6,884 nt of DNA from Candidatus Muiribacterium halophilum (GCA_023228995.1 JALOAD010000095.1:1-6884), one strand, 5' to 3'. Positions 1 through 6,059 are shown, numbered from the stretch's first letter. The notes: generated from the letters alone by a model not told the origin. Numbers and translations: made by a program.

Positions 1-94
1 TTTTAAGTTTTAATGTTCAGTGAACAATAATTTAGCCAAAAAAAATGTTTTTGAAGCTTTTTATTAAATTGATAATATAAAAAAAATAAAAAAC

Positions 95-131
95 AGATCC
101 CGGCTCAGAATTGTACCAGGATGACAGATTT
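95..131 (+). repeat. GC-rich hairpin repeat, copy A1
   Basis: This unit begins AGATCCCGGCTCAGAAT and ends CAGGATGACAGATTT. It matches copy A2 (361-396) with three substitutions and one gap, and its last 28 bases (104-131) are identical to A3 (397-424). The arms ATCCCGG and CCAGGAT form an imperfect inverted repeat with one mismatch. It stands out as GC-rich in AT-rich surroundings. Similar short palindromic intergenic repeats are scattered in many bacterial genomes; the family name is not known to me. Confidence 0.85.
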
Positions 132-181
132 AATAAGAATTTGTTAGAAAATTTTCAATTAAAATAAAGTATGAAGTAGTT

Positions 182-247
182 TCTGTAAACAAAAGCAAAA
201 AAAAATCTACTCGGTAACTTGAGTGAACGTTGCGAAGCATATAATAT
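182..247 (+). repeat. 66-bp direct repeat, copy B1
   Basis: The unit begins TCTGTAAACAAAAGC and ends GCATATAATAT. It matches 6501-6566 in the same orientation at 63 of 66 positions with no gap. The differences are two bases in the CTACTCGGTAA part and one in the GAACGTTGC part. Similarity stops sharply at both ends: the bases before 182 and after 247 do not match those around B2. Inside it TTGAGT (219-224) and TATAAT (240-245) are separated by 15 bp, a promoter-like pair with a short spacer. No coding potential is evident. Confidence 0.93.
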
Positions 248-274
248 ACGGATGTATTATAAGTGAGGAAGGTA

Positions 275-298
275 ATGAGATATTTTATATGGATGTAA
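275..298 (+). CDS. Possible 7-residue leader-type ORF
   Basis: The frame encodes MRYFIWM and stops at TAA (296-298). It has an unusually good ribosome binding site for so short a frame: GAGGAAGG at 265-272, two bases before the ATG at 275. A promoter-like pair lies upstream inside repeat B1 (TATAAT at 240-245), and a 9-bp inverted repeat (279-287 with 296-304) overlaps the ORF. Leader peptides overlapping hairpins are known from attenuators, but no regulated gene follows here: the next gene is on the opposite strand. A chance combination is quite possible. Confidence 0.2.
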   Translation: MRYFIWM

Positions 299-304
299 AA
301 TATC
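279..304. repeat. Perfect 9-bp inverted repeat (hairpin)
   Basis: GATATTTTA at 279-287 pairs with TAAAATATC at 296-304 around an 8-nt loop. A run of T follows at about 319-327, too far from the stem for a classical intrinsic terminator. With such AT-rich sequence, one or a few stems of this size are expected by chance in a window of this length. Confidence 0.4.
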
Positions 305-360
305 GAATGGTACCGAATGATTTTTTTTGCGTTAATGTAACTATAAAAATATCAAAAGCG

Positions 361-396
361 AGATCCCGGCTCAGAATCATACCGGGATGACAGTTT
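361..396 (+). repeat. GC-rich hairpin repeat, copy A2
   Basis: This is the best-formed copy: ATCCCGG (363-369) and CCGGGAT (382-388) are perfect complements around a 12-nt loop. The unit shares its outline with A1 (95-131), from which it differs by TCAT instead of TTGT, one base in the right arm, and one missing base near the end. It runs straight into the truncated copy A3. There is no T-run directly after the stem, so it does not look like a terminator on the plus strand. Confidence 0.87.
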
Positions 397-424
397 CTCA
401 GAATTGTACCAGGATGACAGATTT
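397..424 (+). repeat. Truncated hairpin repeat, copy A3
   Basis: These 28 bases (CTCAGAATTG through ATGACAGATTT) are identical to 104-131 of copy A1, but the left arm AGATCCCGG is missing. The copy is joined head to tail to A2, as if a second unit had been inserted or copied in without its first nine bases. It is closer to the distant A1 than to the adjacent A2, so simple local slippage of A2 does not explain it. Confidence 0.85.
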
Positions 425-442
425 TTAATTTCCAATGTCCAA

Positions 443-459
443 CAATGTCGAATTAAAAG
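443..459 (+). repeat. 17-bp direct repeat, copy C1
   Basis: CAATGTCGAATTAAAAG occurs here and again at 6600-6616, in the same orientation. In both flanks C follows B: after 195 bp on the left and after 33 bp on the right. The extra length on the left contains repeats A2 and A3. The wider surroundings (AATTT and ATGTC words) are loosely similar, so the original repeat may have been longer and has decayed. Confidence 0.6.
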
Positions 460-476
460 AAAAAACTGTAAAGCTG

Positions 477-519
477 TGACAGATAAAGCGTGACATGTCA
501 CTTTGTGACATTAGTGACA
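477..519. repeat. Cluster of TGACA motifs with hairpin
   Basis: TGACA occurs at 477-481, 491-495, 506-510 and 515-519, and its complement TGTCA at 496-500. TGACATGTCA (491-500) is a perfect 10-bp palindrome. ATGTCAC (495-501) and GTGACAT (505-511) can form a 7-bp stem with a TTT loop. The two structures overlap and exclude each other. It could be a regulatory-protein site array, a small structured RNA or a decayed mobile repeat. It ends about 120 bp beyond the kinase stop, but has no T-run on the minus strand, so I do not call it a terminator. Confidence 0.55.
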
Positions 520-527
520 AAAACAAA

Positions 528-540
528 GTCATACCGGTAT
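528..540 (-). repeat. Inverted fragment of hairpin repeat A
   Basis: GTCATACCGGTAT matches the reverse complement of the right end of copy A2 (379-391) at 12 of 13 positions. The single change makes ATACCGGTAT (531-540) a perfect 10-bp palindrome. It is probably a remnant of the same repeat family in the opposite orientation. It is short enough that chance is not fully excluded, although its GC content is unusual for the surroundings. Confidence 0.5.
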
Positions 541-639
541 ATAAATATCAACTAAAACTTCCTCAAAAAAGTGCATTTAAGATTCCCCAGTTTTTTTTAA
601 CATTATATTGATTTTTGTTTATTTAATCAGAAGACTCAA

Positions 640-3006
640 TTATTTATTAATATAATCTTTTAACGGTAAATATACTTTAAATTCCGAACCTTTATCAATT
701 TCTGATTGCACTTTTATAAATCCTCCCAATAATTCAGCCAGTTTTTTTGATATCGAAAGACCTAAACCTAATCCACCATATTTTTTGGAAATTGAAGAAT
801 CTGCCTGAGAGAATTTTTCAAAAATTTTATCAATATCATTTGCTTTAATACCTATTCCTGTATCTTTTGTTGAAAAAACAACATAATTACCTTCTATTAA
901 AACTTCAAATTCAATCTTTCCTATTTTGGTAAATTTAAGTGAATTTGTCAAAATATTTATAAGTATTTGCTTAAGTCTAACAGAATCTGTAATTATAATA
1001 ATCTCTTTATCTGGATATTTTACAATAAATTCTACTTCATCAAGCTCAACTCGTGGTTTAAATATTTTTTCAACTTCTTTAATTATTTTTTTTACTTCAA
1101 CAGGCTCAGGATAAGTTTCAATTATTCCAGTCTCGAATCTTGAAACATCTAAAATATCATTTATTAAATTTAATAGATAATTTGCTGAATTATTAATTAC
1201 TCCAACATAATCTGAAATTTTTGGCGGTAAATCTTTCTCATAAAGCATTAATTCTGAAAATCCAATTATAGCAGTCATTGGAGTCCTAAGTTCATGAGTA
1301 ACGCTTGCAACAAATTCAGATTTGATTTTATCAGCTTTTTCAGCTTTTTCTTTAGCTTTTATAAGTTCATCTTCTTTAAGAACTATTTCTGTAATATCCT
1401 CCGCAATTCCAATCGCTCTATCAGGATTTCCTTCCGAATCATATATTATCTGTCCAAAATTTCTTAACCACAAAGTTTTATTATCATCATTTACAATTCT
1501 ATGTTTAAATCTCAAATTCCCTTTAGAATTTTTTAAAGCAAGTTTAAGTGAATTAACAAGATTACAATAATCTTCCTCAGGTATATATTTTCTCTTAAAA
1601 TCACCATAATCACTAAATAAACCCCAACGAGTTCCGAATTTAAAACCAAATTCTTCAGATAAATAAATTGAATTTTCTTTAAAACAATAATCCCAAGGAC
1701 CTATTTCAGAGGATTTAATAGCAATTTCAAATTTCTTTTTAGCTAAAATAAGCTTTTCTTCACTTGCAACTCTACTATCTATTGATTTATTCCATTGTTC
1801 AGCTATTGAATAAAATTCTTTAAATTTAATTTTATTTTTATCTTTGAATTTTTTATTTTTTTCAAATAAACAAACAATGTCCAAACAGAATTTTTTTAAA
1901 GGTTTAATAAGCCAAAATTCTAAAATTAAAAAAATTGAAAATATAATTAAAAATACCAGAATTATTATTAAAGGATTTTTTCCTCTGATATTGAAAAATC
2001 CTTTTACAGCATTATCTGTTAACTTATCCAAGCTTTCAGTAAAATATGAATTTAAAATTATCCAATTCCATTCTCTAAATCTAATTATACTATTTAAAGT
2101 ATTACCATTATTATCATTTGCTTTATAATGAAATTTACCAATTTCAATAAACTCCTTACCAGTCATTGCATATTCAAAAAGATCATTCCAACTTTTTTGT
2201 GAATATACAGTTTTAAATTCTTTTCCAATAAAATCTGGAAGAAAATGTGATAAAATTATTCCATTATAATCAATTACTGTAAAATACGAATCTTTTCCAA
2301 TTAGCATATTACTTATTTTTTTAGATATATCATTTTTAAGTTCTTCTAAATATTTTTCCTCAGAAAAACCCATATATAAATACCAATCTTTATAATATAA
2401 TTTTTTTACTCTTCCATGAAAATTAATTTCCGTATGTTCTTTATTAATACTGCTTTTTACATAACCATCACCTTTTTCTATTAAAAATTTAATTTCATTA
2501 TTAATTAATATTTGTTTTTCATTATAAAATTCCTGAGTAAAATATGATTTACAATCTGGAAAATCAACGCATAAAATAATATTTCCTTTAGTATCAGCAA
2601 TATGAACCGTTGTATTTTTTTTATTTGTATAGAATTTTTTTATAACTATGCATAAATTCGATTTTAATTCTTCATTACTTATATTTTTGGAATTTTTAAT
2701 AATTTCAGAAAGAAGTAAATGCAAATTTTCAATATCATTTTTTAACTCAATACCCATTTGTTCTCTTAAACTATTTTGTTTTAAATTGATATAACTAACA
2801 AGTTCTAATGCTTGCTCTTTCATAAAAAGCTTTTTATATGATTTTAAATCTTCTTTTATTATTATATTAGCTTTCTTTATATTAAAATTATCAATACAAT
2901 AGAAAAAAATAACTGTGAAAAGAAATGAAAAAAATAGTATTATAGTATTGAGTATAAGAAGTTTATTAATAAAGCTATATTTTTTCGAGTTAATATTCAT
3001 AAGCAT
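640..3006 (-). CDS. Membrane sensor histidine kinase (Cache-PAS-HisKA)
   Basis: This intact 788-residue kinase should autophosphorylate on a histidine in response to a signal and pass the phosphate to a response regulator. Membrane segments lie at about residues 13-37 and 344-367. Between them is a roughly 300-residue outer region with two Cache-like parts (about 132-146 and 241-264). A degenerate HAMP-like linker beginning KPLKKF follows (about 368-412), then a PAS domain with its PAC end (about 425-540) and a coiled coil (540-562). HisKA has the phospho-acceptor H571 in VTHELRTP. HATPase_c has the N box (N684, N688), DTGIGI (715-720), IFEKFSQ (728-734) and GGLGLGL (744-750). It ends right after the ATPase domain with no receiver, and no response regulator is in the window. 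Start choice is uncertain: ATG at 3004-3006 or, two codons later, 2998-3000. Neither has a Shine-Dalgarno sequence. The ligand cannot be told. Confidence 0.94.
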   Translation of the reverse strand: MLMNINSKKYSFINKLLILNTIILFFSFLFTVIFFYCIDNFNIKKANIIIKEDLKSYKKLFMKEQALELVSYINLKQNSLREQMGIELKNDIENLHLLLSEIIKNSKNISNEELKSNLCIVIKKFYTNKKNTTVHIADTKGNIILCVDFPDCKSYFTQEFYNEKQILINNEIKFLIEKGDGYVKSSINKEHTEINFHGRVKKLYYKDWYLYMGFSEEKYLEELKNDISKKISNMLIGKDSYFTVIDYNGIILSHFLPDFIGKEFKTVYSQKSWNDLFEYAMTGKEFIEIGKFHYKANDNNGNTLNSIIRFREWNWIILNSYFTESLDKLTDNAVKGFFNIRGKNPLIIILVFLIIFSIFLILEFWLIKPLKKFCLDIVCLFEKNKKFKDKNKIKFKEFYSIAEQWNKSIDSRVASEEKLILAKKKFEIAIKSSEIGPWDYCFKENSIYLSEEFGFKFGTRWGLFSDYGDFKRKYIPEEDYCNLVNSLKLALKNSKGNLRFKHRIVNDDNKTLWLRNFGQIIYDSEGNPDRAIGIAEDITEIVLKEDELIKAKEKAEKADKIKSEFVASVTHELRTPMTAIIGFSELMLYEKDLPPKISDYVGVINNSANYLLNLINDILDVSRFETGIIETYPEPVEVKKIIKEVEKIFKPRVELDEVEFIVKYPDKEIIIITDSVRLKQILINILTNSLKFTKIGKIEFEVLIEGNYVVFSTKDTGIGIKANDIDKIFEKFSQADSSISKKYGGLGLGLSISKKLAELLGGFIKVQSEIDKGSEFKVYLPLKDYINK

Positions 3007-3010
3007 TTAT

Positions 3011-3039
3011 ATTGTATATGTTAAAATATAAAAAGTGAA
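3011..3039 (-). promoter_or_regulatory. Candidate promoter for the histidine kinase
   Basis: Read on the minus strand, TTCACT (3034-3039) and TACAAT (3011-3016) are 17 bp apart, a moderate match to a sigma-70 promoter. Transcription from it would start at about 3004, at or inside the annotated start codon. The messenger would then be leaderless, which would agree with the absence of a ribosome binding site and would favour the ATG at 2998-3000. The AT-rich setting makes such matches common. Confidence 0.3.
3019..3027 (+). promoter_or_regulatory. Candidate extended -10 promoter of the TerB-recD2 pair
   Basis: TG at 3019-3020, one base, then TAAAAT at 3022-3027 form an extended -10 element; no good -35 element lies upstream. 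Transcription would begin near 3034 and give a leader of about 17 nt containing the GAGGAG site. The element lies between the -10 and -35 of the candidate kinase promoter on the other strand, so the two promoters would compete for the same 44 bp. Confidence 0.35.
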
Positions 3040-3045
3040 GAGGAG
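3040..3045 (+). promoter_or_regulatory. Strong ribosome binding site
   Basis: GAGGAG stands five bases before the ATG at 3051. It is the clearest Shine-Dalgarno sequence in the window, fixes the start of the TerB-like gene, and indicates that this pair is translated efficiently. Confidence 0.85.
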
Positions 3046-3050
3046 AATTT

Positions 3051-3512
3051 ATGAATTTTTTAGATATTATAAAAAAAAGTCTTAATATCGACAATAACAA
3101 CATCGAGGTAGATAAAAATAAAAATACTGATTACAATTTATCTCTTGGAGTACTAATGTACCTAGTTGCAATTTCTGATGAAAAACTTACTGAAGACGAA
3201 AAGCTAGAAATAATAAGAATTCTTGAAAAAAGAAATATTGACATTCCTAATAAAATCTTTGATATATTCAAAGAAAAAGAAAAAAACAGCGTTGATATTT
3301 ATTCTTTTACAACTGATATAAATCCAATATTTAATAGACAAGAAAAAATTAAACTCATTGAAGATTTATTTAAAGTCGCATGTTCAGATAATAAATTATC
3401 TTCCAGTGAAATCGAAACAATTCGTACAATATCAACTCTTTTTCATCTTTCACACGATGAATTTATAAATGCTAAAGTAAAAATAATTGATAAAACAGGT
3501 TGTAGAATTTAA
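3051..3512 (+). CDS. TerB-fold protein coupled to RecD2
   Basis: This small (153-residue), acidic and lysine-rich protein is probably all helical and cytoplasmic, with no signal peptide or membrane segment. Two similar units are visible: VAISDEKLTEDEKLEIIRIL (39-58) and VACSDNKLSSSEIETIRTIS (109-128), identical at nine of 20 positions. Both carry the A-x-S-D-x-K-L and following glutamate pattern seen in the TerB/TerB-like family (tellurite-resistance protein TerB fold), which is itself an internally duplicated helical domain. Conserved acidic residues in this family are thought to bind metal. The biochemical role of TerB proteins is unsettled; comparative genomics links Ter proteins to stress response and DNA-processing genes. 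The stop codon TAA overlaps the helicase ATG by one base (TAATG), so both are made from one message. Other ter genes are absent, so tellurite resistance should not be inferred. Confidence 0.82.
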   Translation: MNFLDIIKKSLNIDNNNIEVDKNKNTDYNLSLGVLMYLVAISDEKLTEDEKLEIIRILEKRNIDIPNKIFDIFKEKEKNSVDIYSFTTDINPIFNRQEKIKLIEDLFKVACSDNKLSSSEIETIRTISTLFHLSHDEFINAKVKIIDKTGCRI

Positions 3513-3514
3513 TG
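3510..3514 (+). promoter_or_regulatory. TAATG stop/start overlap
   Basis: The TAA of the TerB-like gene (3510-3512) shares its last A with the ATG of recD2 (3512-3514). The only ribosome-binding-like sequence before the helicase is a weak AGG at 3497-3499, 12 bases upstream. Ribosomes finishing the first gene are therefore the probable source of initiation on the second, which would link the amounts of the two proteins. Confidence 0.75.
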
Positions 3515-5722
3515 GAAACTATTAAAAGTAAAATACGTTGGGTAATATTTAAAAAAGAAAATTTTTACATATTAGACTTAAACGATGGAATTAAAGCTAA
3601 AGGTAATATATATGATAATATGAACGGTGATATTAGAGGTTTAGAATATTCTTTTTCAGGCGAATGGACTCAGGATAAATACGGCAAAATCTTCAAATTT
3701 GAACAGGCAAAAATGGAAGATAATAATATTTTTTTCTTTTTAACTTCTATTGTTAAAGGAATTGGTGAAAATTATGCAACATTACTTTTAGAAAAATTCG
3801 GAGATGATATTGAAGAAATAATCGAAAAAACTCCTTGGAAACTTTCAGAAGTTCCTGGAGTTGGTCAAAAACGAATTCAAAAAATAGTAAAAAGCTGGAA
3901 TGAACATTCTCAAATGAAAAAATTAGCTGATTATTTATCAAATACAGGGGTAAATGCCGGAATAATCTCCAAAATCTTTGATACATTCAGAGAAAATAGT
4001 GTTAATACAGTAAAAGAAAATCCGTATATAATAACTACAATTCAAGGTATAACTTTCCCAATAGCTGATAGAATTGCTTTAAGAACAGGTTTTGATTTTT
4101 TATCTGAAAAACGAATATTTTCAGCCGTAGAACATGTATTTAGAACAATTTCTTATGACAAAGGTGATACATGGCTAAATAAAGATGAAATAATAAAATA
4201 CTCAACAAATCTTTTAGGATTTTCATTTGATGAAATCGACTCAATTAATTTAGTATTAAAAAATAACACTGATTTAATTTCAGTTGATGAGAAAATAACT
4301 TTAAAAGGTATTTACTCTTGGGAAAAAACAATATTTAGATTTTTTAAAGAAAATTATAAATTATCAATCTTTTCAACCAGTGAAGTGGAAAATTATATTA
4401 TAGAATTTGAAAAAGATAATAATATAAAACTTTCTTTTGAGCAAAAAAAAGCAATTTACTGTTCAACAGATAATAAAATCTCAGCTTTGACAGGTTATGC
4501 TGGAACTGGTAAAACAACAGTTGCAAGAGCTATTCTTAATGTTTTATCTTTTAAATTTCATTCAAGTATAGCTGGTTGTGCAATGAGTGGAATTGCAGCA
4601 AGAAGACTTCAAACTCTCACTGGATTTCCTTGTTTTACAATACATTCACTGCTTGGATTTGATGGAAACGATTTTTCATATAACAGATTCAATCCATTAG
4701 AATATGATGTAATTATACTTGACGAAGCAGCAATGGTAAATTCAGAATTATTATATAATCTCATAACAGCTTTAATGCCAGATACTATTTTTATAATGAT
4801 AGGTGATGATGCACAGCTTCCACCAATAGGTCCTGCAAATGTATTTTCAGATGTAATTCAAAAAAAATTAATACCATATATAAAACTTGAAAAAATATTT
4901 AGACAGCATGAAGATAGTGTTATAAATATTTTTGCAACTGAAATCAGACATACAAGAATTCCAAATAATTTTGATTCAACGCATTTAGATTGGTTTTTCA
5001 AGAACATTTCAATATCAGAAGATTGTTTAATGCAAATGCCTAAATCTGAAGCAAGAAGATATAATAATGAAAAAATACTATGTTATTTTAAAAAAATATG
5101 TAAAGATTATTATAAAAAAGGAATTGAAAACAGATTCACAGGAATTCAGATACTTTCACCTCAAAAAAAAGGAATTCTTGGAACTGAAAATCTTAATTAT
5201 GAACTTTCAAACATATTTAATCCAAGACATATAATATCTGATAAAAATAAAATAATTAAAAATAATAAAACATTTGCATGCGGTGATAAAGTTGTTCATC
5301 TCAAAAACAGCGATAAAAAAGTATGGGAAGATATTTGGGATTGGAAAAACAGTAGATCAGATACATCTTGTGTTAAAAGAATATTTAACGGAACTATTGG
5401 AATTATTGAAAAGATTGAAAGCGGTAATATTTATGTTCAATCAATAATGGATGAAATTATAGAATATAGTCCAATAGAATTAGATGATATACTTGATTTA
5501 GCTTATGCACTTACAATACATAAATCACAAGGATCTGAATTTGAAATAGTAATAATTCCTGTTACTTCAAGTCATAAAATAATGCTTGATAATCAACTTA
5601 TGTACACAGCAATAACCAGAGCTAAAAAAGGATTGATTTTATGTGGTGAAAAAGATGCTTTTGTATATTCTTGTATGAATGATTCAAAAAAATTCAGAAA
5701 TACATGGTTGTCACTTTTCTAA
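3512..5722 (+). CDS. recD2: RecD2-type ATP-dependent DNA helicase
   Basis: At 736 residues this is a normal-length superfamily 1B helicase that should move 5' to 3' on single-stranded DNA. The N-terminal part (about 1-70) looks like the OB-like region of RecD2. Helix-hairpin-helix elements follow at about 82-125 (VPGVGQKR at 114-121) and probably 145-190. The motor motifs are complete: Walker A GYAGTGKTT (328-336, K334), Ia AMSGIAARRL (357-366), Walker B IILDEAAMV (401-409, D404 and E405), III GDDAQLPP (431-438), IV KIFRQ (461-465, R464), V YALTIHKSQG (665-674) and VI MYTAITRAKKG (697-707, R703). The long N-terminus separates it from RecD of RecBCD, and no recB or recC is present. Studied RecD2 proteins act in DNA repair and in keeping replication forks moving. 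It follows the TerB-like gene by TAATG overlap, and its 3' end overlaps the convergent gene at 5694-6050. Confidence 0.94.
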   Translation: METIKSKIRWVIFKKENFYILDLNDGIKAKGNIYDNMNGDIRGLEYSFSGEWTQDKYGKIFKFEQAKMEDNNIFFFLTSIVKGIGENYATLLLEKFGDDIEEIIEKTPWKLSEVPGVGQKRIQKIVKSWNEHSQMKKLADYLSNTGVNAGIISKIFDTFRENSVNTVKENPYIITTIQGITFPIADRIALRTGFDFLSEKRIFSAVEHVFRTISYDKGDTWLNKDEIIKYSTNLLGFSFDEIDSINLVLKNNTDLISVDEKITLKGIYSWEKTIFRFFKENYKLSIFSTSEVENYIIEFEKDNNIKLSFEQKKAIYCSTDNKISALTGYAGTGKTTVARAILNVLSFKFHSSIAGCAMSGIAARRLQTLTGFPCFTIHSLLGFDGNDFSYNRFNPLEYDVIILDEAAMVNSELLYNLITALMPDTIFIMIGDDAQLPPIGPANVFSDVIQKKLIPYIKLEKIFRQHEDSVINIFATEIRHTRIPNNFDSTHLDWFFKNISISEDCLMQMPKSEARRYNNEKILCYFKKICKDYYKKGIENRFTGIQILSPQKKGILGTENLNYELSNIFNPRHIISDKNKIIKNNKTFACGDKVVHLKNSDKKVWEDIWDWKNSRSDTSCVKRIFNGTIGIIEKIESGNIYVQSIMDEIIEYSPIELDDILDLAYALTIHKSQGSEFEIVIIPVTSSHKIMLDNQLMYTAITRAKKGLILCGEKDAFVYSCMNDSKKFRNTWLSLF

Positions 5723-6050
5723 TTTTTTTTAAAATTGAATTAATCTCATTAAAAGTTTGTTTGCATATAATATCATATTTAAATGCTCTTTGAGAAAAAA
5801 TCTGAATATGCCCAAAAACTACAGTTGATAAATCCAAAAATTCTTCATTATTTTTAAAATTATTTTTTACTATTTTATCATTATATTGTTCAATTATTTT
5901 TAATAATCTTTGTTTTTTAAAATTATTTTCAGAAATGTTATATATAAATACTAAATTTTTAGAAGTAGCTTTGAGTTTATACCAGAGATTTAAAAATCCT
6001 GAAGAATCACTAATAAATTTATTATAATCAAAAGAAAATTCACTTTGCAT
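5694..6050 (-). CDS. Protein of unknown function, probably helical
   Basis: I do not recognise this 118-residue protein. It has no signal peptide, no membrane segment and no clear catalytic motif. It is rich in K, N, I and F, and most of it looks helical (about 17-33, 42-62, 68-88 and 95-113). A HEPN-type RxxxxH ribonuclease motif, considered because of the helical outline, is absent. The start is well supported: GGAG (6056-6059 on this strand) lies five bases before the ATG, and a good promoter (TTGAAT, 17 bp, TATAAT) lies upstream. Its last codons overlap the last 29 bp of recD2 on the other strand, so the two transcripts converge. It is divergent from the XRE regulator gene and may be under its control. 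It could be a small accessory or toxin-like protein, but nothing in the sequence shows that. Confidence 0.72.
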   Translation of the reverse strand: MQSEFSFDYNKFISDSSGFLNLWYKLKATSKNLVFIYNISENNFKKQRLLKIIEQYNDKIVKNNFKNNEEFLDLSTVVFGHIQIFSQRAFKYDIICKQTFNEINSILKKIRKVTTMYF

Positions 6051-6055
6051 TTTAA

Positions 6056-6059
6056 CTCC
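6056..6059 (-). promoter_or_regulatory. Ribosome binding site of the unknown gene
   Basis: On the minus strand GGAG stands five bases before the ATG at 6048-6050. It supports this reading frame as a real gene and fixes its start. Confidence 0.7.

Larger units (their letters stand above)
1..639. other. Gene-free left flank rich in repeats
   Basis: No reading frame here has the length or the start signals of a normal gene on either strand. The region holds GC-rich hairpin repeats (95-131, 361-396, 397-424), an inverted repeat fragment (528-540), a 66-bp repeat (182-247), a 17-bp repeat (443-459), a small hairpin with an overlapping 7-codon ORF (275-304) and a run of TGACA motifs (477-519). The 13-bp odd palindrome TGTTCAGTGAACA lies at 14-26. 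Between the kinase stop (640) and about 541 I see AT-rich sequence with no convincing intrinsic terminator for the minus-strand kinase gene. Confidence 0.75.

Noticed and set aside
281-294. 14-base match to the region before the XRE gene (6151-6164), as a second operator
   Set aside because: Both are AT-rich words that should recur about once by chance in this window, and the matching CCATATA half site is missing on the left.
361-396. Intrinsic terminator for the kinase gene
   Set aside because: The stem is good, but it is about 250 bp beyond the stop codon and has no strong T-run on the minus strand. The same unit recurs at 95-131 as a dispersed repeat.
95-424. CRISPR array
   Set aside because: The repeats are too few, of unequal length, irregularly spaced and palindromic, and no cas gene is present.
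926-1114. Plus-strand frame of 62 codons inside the kinase gene
   Set aside because: It lies opposite the conserved HATPase and HisKA coding sequence, has no ribosome binding site, and is low-complexity S/I/T-rich sequence typical of an antisense shadow.
1322-1570. Plus-strand frame of 82 codons inside the kinase gene
   Set aside because: It is antisense to the PAS-HisKA region, lacks a ribosome binding site and resembles no protein I know.
1844-2128. Plus-strand frame of 94 codons inside the kinase gene
   Set aside because: It is antisense to the second membrane segment and linker. Its hydrophobic look comes from the AT-rich coding strand, and no start signal is present.
3051-3512. Tellurite-resistance gene
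   Set aside because: The fold is TerB-like, but terA, terC, terD and terZ partners are absent and the gene is coupled to a helicase, so resistance cannot be claimed.
3753-3986. Minus-strand frame of 77 codons inside recD2
   Set aside because: It is opposite the conserved helix-hairpin-helix region of the helicase and has no promoter or ribosome binding site.
3512-5722. RecD subunit of RecBCD
   Set aside because: The long N-terminal region with helix-hairpin-helix elements and the absence of recB and recC fit RecD2 instead.
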